Source: Bacillota bacterium (lineage in GTDB: Bacteria > Bacillota > Clostridia > Lachnospirales > Lachnospiraceae). Taken from it: DNA of 64,000 nt. Shown here in pieces: positions 43,898 to 52,472 of the stretch. The notes under the pieces are model-generated. The model did no database searches and was not told the origin of the DNA. It saw only the letters and a list, made by a program, of their open reading frames with translations. How positions within the stretch are numbered: the first letter of the stretch is position 1; every line of letters begins with the position of its first letter. The translations under genes were made by a program, and so were the position numbers. The DNA is taken from the NCBI GenBank assembly GCA_023386315.1, contig JAEWJZ010000001.1:62001-126000 (forward strand), in the 5' to 3' direction.

Positions 43898-45181
43898 TTA
43901 CTTGTAATAGTCAAATTCAAGACCATACATGCGGACCGTATCGCCTTCCTGAATGCCGGCATTTTCCAGTTCTTCCAGCATACCGTTGTCTTTTAAGAAC
44001 TTCTGGAAGAAGCTGAAGCCCTTTTCTGATTCCAGATTCGTATAACCAAGCATTTTTTCAATGCGAGGTCCTTCTACTACATAGACTCCGTCTTCTGTTA
44101 CTTCCACTGAGTAAGGCAGCAATACTCCCGACAAACTCGTTAAGTCAAATTCCTTTTCAAAGACCAAAGGACTTAAATTAACTGTTTTAAGCAGATCATA
44201 CACTGCATACAGGAGCTCCTTAATTCCCTGTCCGCTGACAGCAGAGATTGGATAAACCTTAATACCCTGGGGTTCAAATTCGGCTTTCAGTTTATCAATC
44301 GGACTCTCACCGTCTTCATAAATGGCATCAATCTTGTTAGCAGCTATAATCTGGGGACGCTTTATCAGATCCGGATTATAGGCTTCCAGCTCTTTATTAA
44401 TGGCTTTGATGTCAGCGATCGGATCACGGCCTTCCGTTGATGCGGCATCAACAACATGAACCAGCACTCTTGTCCGCTCAATATGGCGAAGAAAGTCATG
44501 TCCAAGCCCTATGCCTTCAGAAGCTCCCTCAATCAGTCCGGGAATATCTGCCATGACAAATCCTTTTCCTCCATCTATATCAACAACGCCCAAGTGCGGG
44601 TTTAATGTAGTGAAGTGATAATTGGCAATTTTAGGTCTTGCATTGCTGACTCTTGATAAAAGGGTTGATTTTCCAACATTGGGAAATCCTACCAGGCCTA
44701 CATCGGCGATTACTTTTAATTCCATCTGAACCCAGAGTTCCTGAGAGGGTTGTCCCGGCTGTGCATATTTCGGAGCCTGCATGGTAGGGGTTGCAAAATT
44801 CATGTTGCCCTGTCCGCCTCTGCCGCCTTTTAAAATAACTTCACGGCGATTTTCTCCGGACATATCGGCAATGACTTTTCCGGATTCAAAATCTTTTAAA
44901 ACAGTTCCTTCCGGAACTTTTATGATTAAGTCGCTGCCATCTTTTCCATGGCATCTGCGCTTCCCGCCGGGTTCTCCATCCTGTGCTGTATACTTATGAA
45001 TGTGTCTGAAGTCACTTAAGGTATTAAGTCCTTCATCCACTTCAAAAATAATATTACCGCCTCTGCCGCCGTCGCCGCCGTCAGGACCGCCGCAGGGAAC
45101 ATAAAGTTCTCTCCGGAAGCTGACATGACCGTCGCCGCCCTTTCCGGATCTTATATATATTTTTGCTCTATCGGCAAACAT
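43898..45181 (-). CDS. obgE: GTPase ObgE/CgtA
   Basis: 427 residues: glycine-rich OBG domain (RSGKGGDGHVSFRRE; GGRGGQGN), GTPase domain with GFPNVGKSTL (G1), DIPGLIEGA (G3) and AANKID (G4), then an OCT domain at the C-terminus (GFSFFQKFLKDNGMLEEL). It acts in late 50S assembly and stringent response. It follows rpmA after a terminator-like hairpin, so it may have both read-through and its own transcription. Confidence 0.97.
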   Translation of the reverse strand: MFADRAKIYIRSGKGGDGHVSFRRELYVPCGGPDGGDGGRGGNIIFEVDEGLNTLSDFRHIHKYTAQDGEPGGKRRCHGKDGSDLIIKVPEGTVLKDFESGKVIADMSGENRREVILKGGRGGQGNMNFATPTMQAPKYAQPGQPSQELWVQMELKVIADVGLVGFPNVGKSTLLSRVSNARPKIANYHFTTLNPHLGVVDIDGGKGFVMADIPGLIEGASEGIGLGHDFLRHIERTRVLVHVVDAASTEGRDPIADIKAINKELEAYNPDLIKRPQIIAANKIDAIYEDGESPIDKLKAEFEPQGIKVYPISAVSGQGIKELLYAVYDLLKTVNLSPLVFEKEFDLTSLSGVLLPYSVEVTEDGVYVVEGPRIEKMLGYTNLESEKGFSFFQKFLKDNGMLEELENAGIQEGDTVRMYGLEFDYYK

Positions 45182-45254
45182 TCATTCACCTGTTTCCTTT
45201 CTTATGATAAAAAAACGGAATCCCATTATCCGCTATTCAGACTAATGGGCGTAT

Positions 45255-45292
45255 CGTAAAAAACGGCTCCATACGTCAAGGTATGAAGCCGG
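45255..45292 (-). terminator. Terminator after rpmA
   Basis: On the minus strand CGGCTTCATAC pairs with GTATGGAGCCG and is followed by TTTTTT. It would separate the ribosomal-protein operon from obgE or reduce its expression. Confidence 0.85.
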
Positions 45293-45297
45293 TCCAA

Positions 45298-45588
45298 TTA
45301 TTCGTTAATTGCTTTTGGATAAACAGAAACCTGCTTTTTGTCTCTGCCTTTTCTCTCAAATTTCACAACGCCATCCACTAAAGCGAATAATGTATCATCA
45401 CCGCCGCGGCCTACGTTGATGCCTGGATGAATGTGAGTTCCACGCTGTCTGTAAAGAATATTGCCAGCTAATACGAACTGACCATCAGCTCTTTTAGCAC
45501 CTAATCTCTTAGACTCGGAATCTCTGCCGTTCTTTGTAGAACCAACACCCTTTTTATGAGCGAAAAATTGAAGGTTCATCTTTAACAT
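45298..45588 (-). CDS. rpmA: Ribosomal protein bL27 with cleavable N-terminus
   Basis: 96 residues. The N-terminal [15 protein letters not shown] has the Firmicutes extension that the protease Prp removes after LQFFA, exposing the AHKKG end that reaches the peptidyl transferase centre. ATG at 45588 fits GGAGG at 8 bases; a further ATG 9 bases downstream is also possible. The gene for its protease lies directly upstream. Confidence 0.96.
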   Translation of the reverse strand: MLKMNLQFFAHKKGVGSTKNGRDSESKRLGAKRADGQFVLAGNILYRQRGTHIHPGINVGRGGDDTLFALVDGVVKFERKGRDKKQVSVYPKAINE

Positions 45589-45591
45589 CAC

Positions 45592-45930
45592 TTACACCTC
45601 CTTAAATCGGATTTTAATATATGGTTCTCCATATTCTTCCTCAATATCCTGTAATCCGAATACCAGAGAATTCATAAGGAGCTGCGACCCGGAACTTATG
45701 TCAGAGGTAAACCGAAACTGAAAAGATCCTGTCTTTTCTTCCTGATTCACTTCAAAAGAATCCTCTGTGAATTGCTCCACACTGTTGGCCATATTAAAAG
45801 TCAGAGCTGAAACAGCTGAACAGACCAGTTCCTGTCCATCCTGATGATCATCAGCTAATCCTGCATGTCCTAACATATCAATTCCTGTATAACGTTGTTC
45901 TGAATCAACAAATACGGTTACTCTTATCAT
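45592..45930 (-). CDS. prp: Ribosomal-processing cysteine protease Prp
   Basis: 112 residues. The catalytic pair is His in MLGHAGLA and Cys in LVCSAVSALT, the usual spacing of this family, which trims bL27. It stands between rplU and rpmA, the standard place in Firmicutes and Fusobacteria. A two-base gap to rplU and three bases to rpmA indicate tight coupling. Confidence 0.95.
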   Translation of the reverse strand: MIRVTVFVDSEQRYTGIDMLGHAGLADDHQDGQELVCSAVSALTFNMANSVEQFTEDSFEVNQEEKTGSFQFRFTSDISSGSQLLMNSLVFGLQDIEEEYGEPYIKIRFKEV

Positions 45931-45932
45931 GA

Positions 45933-46241
45933 TTAAGCATTGATCTTTTCGATCTTAACCTGAGTATAAGACTGTCTGTGACCATTCTTCTTATGGTATC
46001 CAGATTTTCTCTTATACTTGTAAACAATAACTTTCTTAGCTTTGCCTTCCTTCACAACTGTACCTGTTACGGTAGCACCTGCTACAGTCGGGCAGCCTAC
46101 TGCTAATTCACCATTGTTTACAACAAGTACCTGGTCAAATGTGACAGCTTCACCAGCGTCAACACCAAGCTTTTCAACTTTAATGATATCGCCTTCCGCT
46201 ACTTTGTACTGCTTACCACCTGTTGCAATAATCGCGTACAT
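45933..46241 (-). CDS. rplU: Ribosomal protein bL21
   Basis: 102 residues beginning [14 protein letters not shown] and ending [19 protein letters not shown], both diagnostic. ATG at 46241 after AGGAGG; the longer frame to 46337 would begin in the leader RNA and is rejected. First gene of the cluster, with a strong promoter and an L21 leader upstream. Confidence 0.97.
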   Translation of the reverse strand: MYAIIATGGKQYKVAEGDIIKVEKLGVDAGEAVTFDQVLVVNNGELAVGCPTVAGATVTGTVVKEGKAKKVIVYKYKRKSGYHKKNGHRQSYTQVKIEKINA

Positions 46242-46325
46242 ATGGCACCTCCTATTATCATTACTCGCCAACTGTGGTGTTCTGTAAAACAGAAACTTTC
46301 TAACCTCATTGTGCGGCATACTGTA
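46242..46325 (-). ncRNA. L21 leader (ribosomal protein leader RNA)
   Basis: Minus-strand leader containing GCCGCACAATGAGGTT, a small hairpin AAGTTTCTGTTTTACAGAA, and ACCACAGTTGGCGAGTAATG before the ribosome site. I recall these blocks from the Firmicutes L21 leader, which is thought to mediate autoregulation; match by memory only. Confidence 0.7.
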
Positions 46326-46327
46326 TA

Positions 46328-46356
46328 AATATAGCATTCCTTAACTGTTATGTCAA
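46328..46356 (-). promoter_or_regulatory. Strong promoter of the rplU cluster
   Basis: On the minus strand TTGACA (46351-46356) and TATATT (46328-46333) with a 17-base spacer, close to the sigma-A consensus. Confidence 0.85.
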
Positions 46357-46470
46357 TATTTTTTTCTGGAAAATAATCAGAAAAAACAGCGTTTTAAAGA
46401 CTTATCCTTGTATTTTTCCATATCTCTTAGTATAATGGTCAATGTTTGATCATAAAAGGGGGTAATACCA

Positions 46471-47667
46471 ATGAAATCTGATTCAAGAAATTCAATTTTT
46501 ATCCGCTGCTGCTACGGATATGCGGTCAGCGGTATGGCTGTTTTAGTGATAGGAGCCATACTTCCATCCATTATAAAGGAGGCAGGAATCAGCTTTCTTG
46601 CAGCCGGAGGACTTTTATCAGTTATGGCTATCGGTAATCTTTCTTCCAGCTTCATTTTTCCGGTTATGGTTCCGCTTATGGGAAAAAAGAGAGCCATTAT
46701 CCTGGTCACTCTTTTTGTTCCAGCGTCTCTGCTGGTATTAAGCCTTTTACCTCCTCTTCCGGTTATGTACGCTGTTATGCTGCTTTATGGTTTTACAAGG
46801 GGATGCATTACAATTTTAAACAATGCGGCAGTCAATGATATTTATGGTGATACCGCAACCGGAAAGCTGAATATTCTTCACTGCTCCTTTGCAATCGGAG
46901 CATTTCTTGCTCCCCTGCTTACAGCGATGATGATGAAACTGGGTTTTGGCTGGAGAGTGACGCTCTACATGATCGTTGTTCTTACTATTATATCCGCAAT
47001 CTCATACGGAACCATGAATTATGATTTAATCAATGAAGCCCAGAAAGCAATTGAAAAACGGAAAAGCAGCTTAAACAGTACTGCAGCTGGAAATAAGGGA
47101 TTTCTTCGTTCCTTTGCATTTTACTGCATTGCCTTCATTTTGTTTTTTTACCTTGGAGTTGAAAACTGTATTAACGGCTGGTTTGTCACTTATCTTCAGA
47201 ATACAGGTGTTATGAGCGCTGAATTCGCTACCACCCTCGTTTCTCTTACCTGGCTGGTTATAATGGGTGGCCGTTTAATCTGTGCTGCCATGTCTAAGAA
47301 AATACATAGAAGCACGATTTTACTGATTAATTCTATTGGAAGTGCTGTCTGCTTTTTTATTTTAATAAAAGTAAACAGCTTACCTCTGGTAACAGCCTCT
47401 CTACTGGGACTTGGTTTTTTCCTGTCGGGAATTTATCCTACCTGTATTGCGAATGCAGGACCTTTGATCCAGGGCTCTACCTTTGGAATGTCTCTTCTCA
47501 CTGCAATATCTGCCATGGGTGGAATTATCACCCCACAGATCGTAGGCGGTGTGGCTGACCGTGTGGGAATTGTTGCTGCAATCAGTATTCTGGTATTTAA
47601 CGTGGTATTTGTTATTATACTTTCAGCTGTCAATTTCAAAGTCTGGCATCAGAAAAAAGCAGACTGA
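46471..47667 (+). CDS. MFS transporter
   Basis: 398 residues with about 12 hydrophobic segments and the loop between helices 2 and 3 reading PLMGKKRAIIL, a weak form of the MFS signature; GFTRGCITILNNAAVND is the conserved helix 4 area. It belongs to the sugar/fucose-permease-like or FPP-type efflux members by general look, but the substrate is not predictable. GGGGG precedes the ATG at 46471, and the gene is monocistronic, ending at a strong terminator. Confidence 0.85.
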   Translation: MKSDSRNSIFIRCCYGYAVSGMAVLVIGAILPSIIKEAGISFLAAGGLLSVMAIGNLSSSFIFPVMVPLMGKKRAIILVTLFVPASLLVLSLLPPLPVMYAVMLLYGFTRGCITILNNAAVNDIYGDTATGKLNILHCSFAIGAFLAPLLTAMMMKLGFGWRVTLYMIVVLTIISAISYGTMNYDLINEAQKAIEKRKSSLNSTAAGNKGFLRSFAFYCIAFILFFYLGVENCINGWFVTYLQNTGVMSAEFATTLVSLTWLVIMGGRLICAAMSKKIHRSTILLINSIGSAVCFFILIKVNSLPLVTASLLGLGFFLSGIYPTCIANAGPLIQGSTFGMSLLTAISAMGGIITPQIVGGVADRVGIVAAISILVFNVVFVIILSAVNFKVWHQKKAD

Positions 47668-47693
47668 TTATCCGCTGTGGCAGGAAGTATAGA

Positions 47694-47752
47694 AATCCCC
47701 CGGAATGTTTTCTCTCGTTTATACAGTAGAGAAACATTCCGGGGGATTTTTT
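47694..47752. terminator. Bidirectional terminator between MFS gene and trkH
   Basis: AATCCCCCGGAATGTTT and AAACATTCCGGGGGATT form a 17-bp stem with T-runs; it ends the MFS gene on the plus strand and trkH on the minus strand. Confidence 0.92.
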
Positions 47753-47758
47753 ATATAC

Positions 47759-49201
47759 TTAACTCTTTTTCCATGTAGATGGTGCAAATAAAAGTAGTAT
47801 GGGAAATACCTCCAGTCGTCCGGCCATCATATCAAACATCATAACATACTTGGACAATGGGGAAAACAGGGAGAAGTTTTTGGCTGGTCCGGCACCTGCC
47901 AAACCAGGACCGATATTATTAAAGGTGGCTGCAATGGCTGTGAAATTTGTTGTGAAATCAAAATTATCCAGACTGACAATTAAAACAGAACAGATAAAAA
48001 TAACTATGTAGGCGCCCAGGAACGTGTTAATTGACCTCATTACCTGATGCTCAATGGGCTTTCCCTCCAGCTTCAGCACCTTTACGCTTCTGGGATGAAT
48101 CAGAGAATCAAGCTCTTTTTTAACAGCTTTTAATAATATGACAACCCTTGAAACTTTGATACCTCCGCCTGTACTGCCGGCGCAGGCCCCGATAAACATA
48201 AGCACAACCAGAATTTCTTTGGAAAATTCAGGCCATAAATCAAAATCCACAGTGGAATAACCGGTGGTTGTAATGATGGAAGCCACCTGAAATGCAGCAT
48301 GATGAAACGCAGCAAAAACACTACCGAATTCCCGATGGATATTGACTGTAATCAGCAATATGGAAATACCGATGATTCCTAAATAAGCCCTTGCCTCTTC
48401 GCTGAAAAAGGCCTCTTTGGGATGGCGGGTTAAAAAGAGATAATACACATTAAAATTCACTCCGAAGAGAATCATAAATACTGTAACAATCCCCTGTAAA
48501 TAATAGCTGTCATAGAATGCCATACTGTTATTTTTAATACCGAATCCTCCGGTACCGGCTGTTCCGAAGCTGATGGTCAGGGAATCAAATAATGTCATGC
48601 CGCCTATCATAAGAAGAACCACTTCTAATGCTGTCATAAACAGGTAAATACCATAAAGAATCTTTGCAGTAGTCCGGACTCTTGGAACCAGCTTGCCGAC
48701 GGACGGACCCGGGCTTTCTGCTTTCATAATATACATATTGTAGCCACCTGCCAGAGGCAGAATGGACAGAATAAATACAAGAACGCCCATTCCTCCGATC
48801 CAGTGTGTGAAACTCCGCCAAAAAAGCATACATTTGGAGAGTGCTTCCACATCTGGCAGGATGCTTGCACCAGTTGTGGTAAAACCGGATATAACCTCAA
48901 ACATGGCATCCTCAAATAAAGGAATTTCTTCGCTGAGATAAAATGGAAGGGCTCCAAAAAAACTGAGAATGATCCAGCTTAATGCGACTGATACAAATCC
49001 TTCTTTTGCAAAAAAAACCATATTTGACGGCTTTTTGCGGGTACATAAGAAACCGATTCCTCCGCATACCAGTGATACGGCAAGAAACCAGATGCCGCTT
49101 GTTTCTCTATAAATCAAAGCAACAACACAGGGAGGGAGCATAAACACAGCTTCAATGTTTAGTATCCAGCCCAAAACATAAATGATAATTTTTTTATTCA
49201 T
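47759..49201 (-). CDS. trkH: Trk-type K+ transporter membrane subunit TrkH
   Basis: 480 residues with four M1-P-M2 repeats. Selectivity-filter loops are visible: FTTTGASI, FGTAGTGGFG, ITTTGYSTVDF and FNNIGPGL. It is the potassium-translocating subunit and needs the peripheral TrkA for gating; trkA lies 16 bases upstream. Start ATG 49201. The C-terminus is short after the last filter segment (FPILLLFAPSTWKKS), as in other clostridial members. Confidence 0.95.
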   Translation of the reverse strand: MNKKIIIYVLGWILNIEAVFMLPPCVVALIYRETSGIWFLAVSLVCGGIGFLCTRKKPSNMVFFAKEGFVSVALSWIILSFFGALPFYLSEEIPLFEDAMFEVISGFTTTGASILPDVEALSKCMLFWRSFTHWIGGMGVLVFILSILPLAGGYNMYIMKAESPGPSVGKLVPRVRTTAKILYGIYLFMTALEVVLLMIGGMTLFDSLTISFGTAGTGGFGIKNNSMAFYDSYYLQGIVTVFMILFGVNFNVYYLFLTRHPKEAFFSEEARAYLGIIGISILLITVNIHREFGSVFAAFHHAAFQVASIITTTGYSTVDFDLWPEFSKEILVVLMFIGACAGSTGGGIKVSRVVILLKAVKKELDSLIHPRSVKVLKLEGKPIEHQVMRSINTFLGAYIVIFICSVLIVSLDNFDFTTNFTAIAATFNNIGPGLAGAGPAKNFSLFSPLSKYVMMFDMMAGRLEVFPILLLFAPSTWKKS

Positions 49202-49217
49202 AGCCCTATCGCCTTTT

Positions 49218-50573
49218 CTACCTTAGTATATCTTTCAAATCATTGAGCCCGGTTACCGTAGTCACAACGATGACCCGGTCCCCCTCTTCTAAGGTGTCCC
49301 TTCCGCGCGGACTGATAAAGCGTCCCTTGCGCATGATATAGGCTATCAGCAGATTATCTTTTAGTTCCAGCTTTTCTAATGGTATACCCACAATACAGGG
49401 CTCATTAACAACTTTAAACTCCAGAGCTTCAGCACGGTCCGCTACGATTTTATAGAGTGTCTCCACATTGCTTCCCATAGAATTCTGCATGGCACGGACA
49501 TACTGGAGAATGGTTTCCGCCGTAATCAGCTTTGGATAAATAATACTACCCAGATTCATGGAGTCTATGACATTTTCAAATGCAATTCTGTTTATTTTCG
49601 TAATCAGCTTGGCCTTTGACTGGCTGGCTGCATAAAGAGACAGCATAATATTTTCCTCATCGAAACCGGTGAGGGAGGCAAATACATCGGTTTGTCCGAT
49701 CCCTTCCTGTAAAAGCAGTTCCTGATCAGAGGCATCGCCGTGAATCACCATGGCTCTTGGAAGCAATTCACTGAGTTCATTGCAGCGTTCTGCATTCTGC
49801 TCCAGAATTTTAACTTTAATCTTGGTATTTTCCAGCATTTTAGCTACGTAGTATGTGATTTTTCCGCCGCCTACCAGCATGGCAGTTTTAATAATATTGT
49901 TGTCAATGCCAACCTGTCTGAAGAATTCATTGGATTCAACGGGAGAAGCAATGAAGGATATCTTATCTCCTGCTTTAATAACGGAATCTCCGCTGGGTAT
50001 AATAACCTCGCTGTTGTGCTCAATGGCGCAGATGAGGACATTGCAGTTAAGCCTCTTTAGCACATCCCTGACCTTCATATCTTTCAGAACAGAATGTTCA
50101 GGTACAATAAATTTTAATATTTCTTTTTTCCCCTTTGCAAATGTGTCTATCTTTATTGCAGATGGAAAGCGAAGCAGTCTTGAAATTTCCATGGCAGCCG
50201 CCATCTCAGGATTAATGGCCAGAGAAAGGCCTAATTCTTCACGGATGTAGCTGATCTGAGAATCATATTCAGGGTTTCGGATTCTGGCAATGGTGTGGCA
50301 GTTACCCGCTTTTTTAGCAATCAGACAGCAAAGCATATTCAGTTCGTCAGAGTTTGTGGTTGCTATCAAAAGATCGGTATCTTCGATCCCTGCCTCCATC
50401 TGAACCTTATTTACCGCACCGTTTCCTACTACTCCCATGACATCAATTCTTTCTGAAATAGAATTTACTACACCTGCATTCTTATCGATAACGACAATAT
50501 CATGGTTTTCTTTGTTTAACTGTTCTGCCAGGGTTGTTCCAACTTTTCCGCAACCCACTATAATGATTTTCAT
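49218..50573 (-). CDS. trkA: Trk system regulatory subunit TrkA
   Basis: 451 residues with two RCK repeats. First Rossmann loop IIVGCGKVGTTLA, second MLVGGGKITYYVA, each followed by a TrkA-C domain (ILKFIVPEHSVLKDMKV; ALEFKVVNEPCIVG). It binds NAD(H)/nucleotides and controls TrkH. Its ATG overlaps the rng stop by 4 bases, so the K+ uptake genes are the tail of the radical-SAM/rng operon. Confidence 0.95.
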   Translation of the reverse strand: MKIIIVGCGKVGTTLAEQLNKENHDIVVIDKNAGVVNSISERIDVMGVVGNGAVNKVQMEAGIEDTDLLIATTNSDELNMLCCLIAKKAGNCHTIARIRNPEYDSQISYIREELGLSLAINPEMAAAMEISRLLRFPSAIKIDTFAKGKKEILKFIVPEHSVLKDMKVRDVLKRLNCNVLICAIEHNSEVIIPSGDSVIKAGDKISFIASPVESNEFFRQVGIDNNIIKTAMLVGGGKITYYVAKMLENTKIKVKILEQNAERCNELSELLPRAMVIHGDASDQELLLQEGIGQTDVFASLTGFDEENIMLSLYAASQSKAKLITKINRIAFENVIDSMNLGSIIYPKLITAETILQYVRAMQNSMGSNVETLYKIVADRAEALEFKVVNEPCIVGIPLEKLELKDNLLIAYIMRKGRFISPRGRDTLEEGDRVIVVTTVTGLNDLKDILR

Positions 50574-51769
50574 AATGAAATCTTCTCCTTCATCTGTAAC
50601 GCCTGCTCGTAAAGGGGCTTTCTGATTTTTTTCCTTGTTATTTCAACCAGATTTAATTTAGTTATTTCAACCACTGTGGTTTTAACCGGATCTCTTGAAA
50701 CAATTTCTTCCAGGCGCTTTAAAAGAAGCTTTTTATCCTCCTCTTTTTCCATGTCAATAAAATCAATAATTATGATACCGGATAAATTCCTAAGCCTGAT
50801 CTGATGTCCGATTTCTTCGGCAGCTTCCAGATTAATTTTCATGATTGTTTCCCAAAGTGCCTTTTTGCCCGAATATTTGCCAGTGTTTACATCAATTACA
50901 ACCAGGGCTTCGGTAGGTTCAATGACCAGATAACCTCCGGATTTCATCCATACTTTTTTCCCAAGAGCCTCATTCATGGTTTTCTCAATCCGGTACAGTT
51001 TTTTAAGCGGAAGCAGAGGATCTTCGTAATAAGCCAGCAGATTCAGGTCTTCCTTCTGATGTTCATTTAAATATTCTTTTACTGCGTCATAAATATCCTG
51101 TTCATCGGTAATTACTGATTCCAGAGAAGACTGAAAGCTGTCACGCAGACCGTTTAAATAGGATGGCGTGGAACTGTATAACAGACTATAACAGGTTCTG
51201 TGGCCGGCATGAGTAAAGATGTCAGTCAGCCGTTCCTTTAACTGATACAATTCCTCTTTTAAGGATTCCACAGGCGCACTGTAAGCGTTTGTTCTGACAA
51301 TGATTCCCCAGTTTCCTTTTATTCCATCCAGATACTCCTTCATTTGCTGCTTCCAACCGGAGTCCTGGATTTTACCGGAAAAACCGATCTGCTTCTTTCC
51401 GGAAGTGAGAACGAAATATCTGCCTGTTATATTTAAGTTCCCTGTAAGAACAGGTGCTTTTGTCTTTACCGCATCCCGCTCCACCTGAACGAGAACTTCA
51501 TCCCCCTGGCGGAGCTTCCCGTCAAACGGCCGGCCATCGGCGAAATGGACGGATGAATCCGTAAGACTTAAATACCCCATTTGTCCATTTCCAATATCTA
51601 CAAATGCTGCATTAATATTTTTTACAATATTATTTACTTTGCCAATATAGATGTTTCCTAAGAAAGAATGGTTTTCTTCCGGCTCAATGTCAATCTGCAG
51701 GGTTTCTCGGCCGGACTGCAGGAGCGTAAGAATACACCCATTCCATCTGGTTATGATCAATTTATTCAA
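50570..51769 (-). CDS. rng: Ribonuclease E/G family protein Rng
   Basis: 399 residues. An S1-like region (SFLGNIYIGKVNNIVKN, GYLSLTDSSVH) is followed by the catalytic aspartates in LVVIDVNTGKYSGK and GIIIIDFIDME. The protein stops soon after VEITRKKIRKPL, before the CPXC zinc-link that holds E. coli RNase G/E dimers together, so oligomerisation may differ. It overlaps both neighbours (8 and 4 bases), following the TIGR03936 gene as in most clostridia. Role: RNA processing and decay, 16S/tRNA maturation. Confidence 0.93.
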   Translation of the reverse strand: MNKLIITRWNGCILTLLQSGRETLQIDIEPEENHSFLGNIYIGKVNNIVKNINAAFVDIGNGQMGYLSLTDSSVHFADGRPFDGKLRQGDEVLVQVERDAVKTKAPVLTGNLNITGRYFVLTSGKKQIGFSGKIQDSGWKQQMKEYLDGIKGNWGIIVRTNAYSAPVESLKEELYQLKERLTDIFTHAGHRTCYSLLYSSTPSYLNGLRDSFQSSLESVITDEQDIYDAVKEYLNEHQKEDLNLLAYYEDPLLPLKKLYRIEKTMNEALGKKVWMKSGGYLVIEPTEALVVIDVNTGKYSGKKALWETIMKINLEAAEEIGHQIRLRNLSGIIIIDFIDMEKEEDKKLLLKRLEEIVSRDPVKTTVVEITKLNLVEITRKKIRKPLYEQALQMKEKISL

Positions 51770-52472
51770 CGGATTCTCCTATGAGTCCCAGAGGGACAAG
51801 AACAGGATTCGCCTCATCACCCGTATTCCCGTAGACTTCTTCTCTCTGGATACAAAATGCAAATTCAGGACTGGCTTCCCCTCTCCACTGGTCATAGGCT
51901 TCCATTACCAGTTCGGGTTTTAAATTATCCGCGCTTCCTGCTGATATTTTCATAAAAATTTTATTGTCACATACGGAAAGCTGGTAGATGTAATTCTTTA
52001 AATCTACTTCCCTCTCTCCCTTTTTTGACTTTTTGATGATCAGAATATGTTCCTGATCTTTAAATGCAAGAAGGCCTTCAAAAAATCTCTTAATATCATC
52101 AGGCTCCTTCCCTTCCCGGAAGGTTACTGTATAGTCTGCGGCAGCAACCAGTGACATGGCATTCTTTGCATTATCATTCAGACGATGGCACTCTGTAATT
52201 TTTATCCCCTCTGCCATGACGTCATTTAACTGATTCATCAGGGTATTGCAGTCTGCCATGGAGCTGACTTCTATATCCATGTATTCCCCGTTGCTGGTAA
52301 GACCAACTCCAAGAGGAGCTGCAAAGGACATAACCTGATGAGGGCTGAAACCTTCGCTGTATTTAATATCTACGTCCGCTCTTCTCATGGCCTTCTGAAA
52401 ATAGCGCATCACATCAAGATGACCAATAAACTTAACAGGTCCCTGTTTGGTAAATTTAATTCTGACCTTCAT
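51762..52472 (-). CDS. TIGR03936 family (DUF2344) radical-SAM-linked protein
   Basis: 236 residues from ATG 52472, opening MKVRIKFTKQGPVKFIGHLD and containing MRRADVDIKYSEGFSPHQVM, the usual signature of this family that is always found with or fused to the TIGR03960 radical SAM protein. The longer frame overlaps the neighbour further and has no support. The function of the pair is not known; association with rng and rplU/rpmA suggests ribosomal RNA or protein modification. Confidence 0.9.
   Translation of the reverse strand: MKVRIKFTKQGPVKFIGHLDVMRYFQKAMRRADVDIKYSEGFSPHQVMSFAAPLGVGLTSNGEYMDIEVSSMADCNTLMNQLNDVMAEGIKITECHRLNDNAKNAMSLVAAADYTVTFREGKEPDDIKRFFEGLLAFKDQEHILIIKKSKKGEREVDLKNYIYQLSVCDNKIFMKISAGSADNLKPELVMEAYDQWRGEASPEFAFCIQREEVYGNTGDEANPVLVPLGLIGESVE

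Noticed and set aside
43885..43962. N-terminal extension of YhbY
   Set aside because: It lies inside the end of obgE in another frame; the ATG at 43884 follows AAGGAG.
46242..46337. N-terminal extension of bL21
   Set aside because: It coincides with the leader RNA and lies upstream of the strong AGGAGG before MYAIIATGG.
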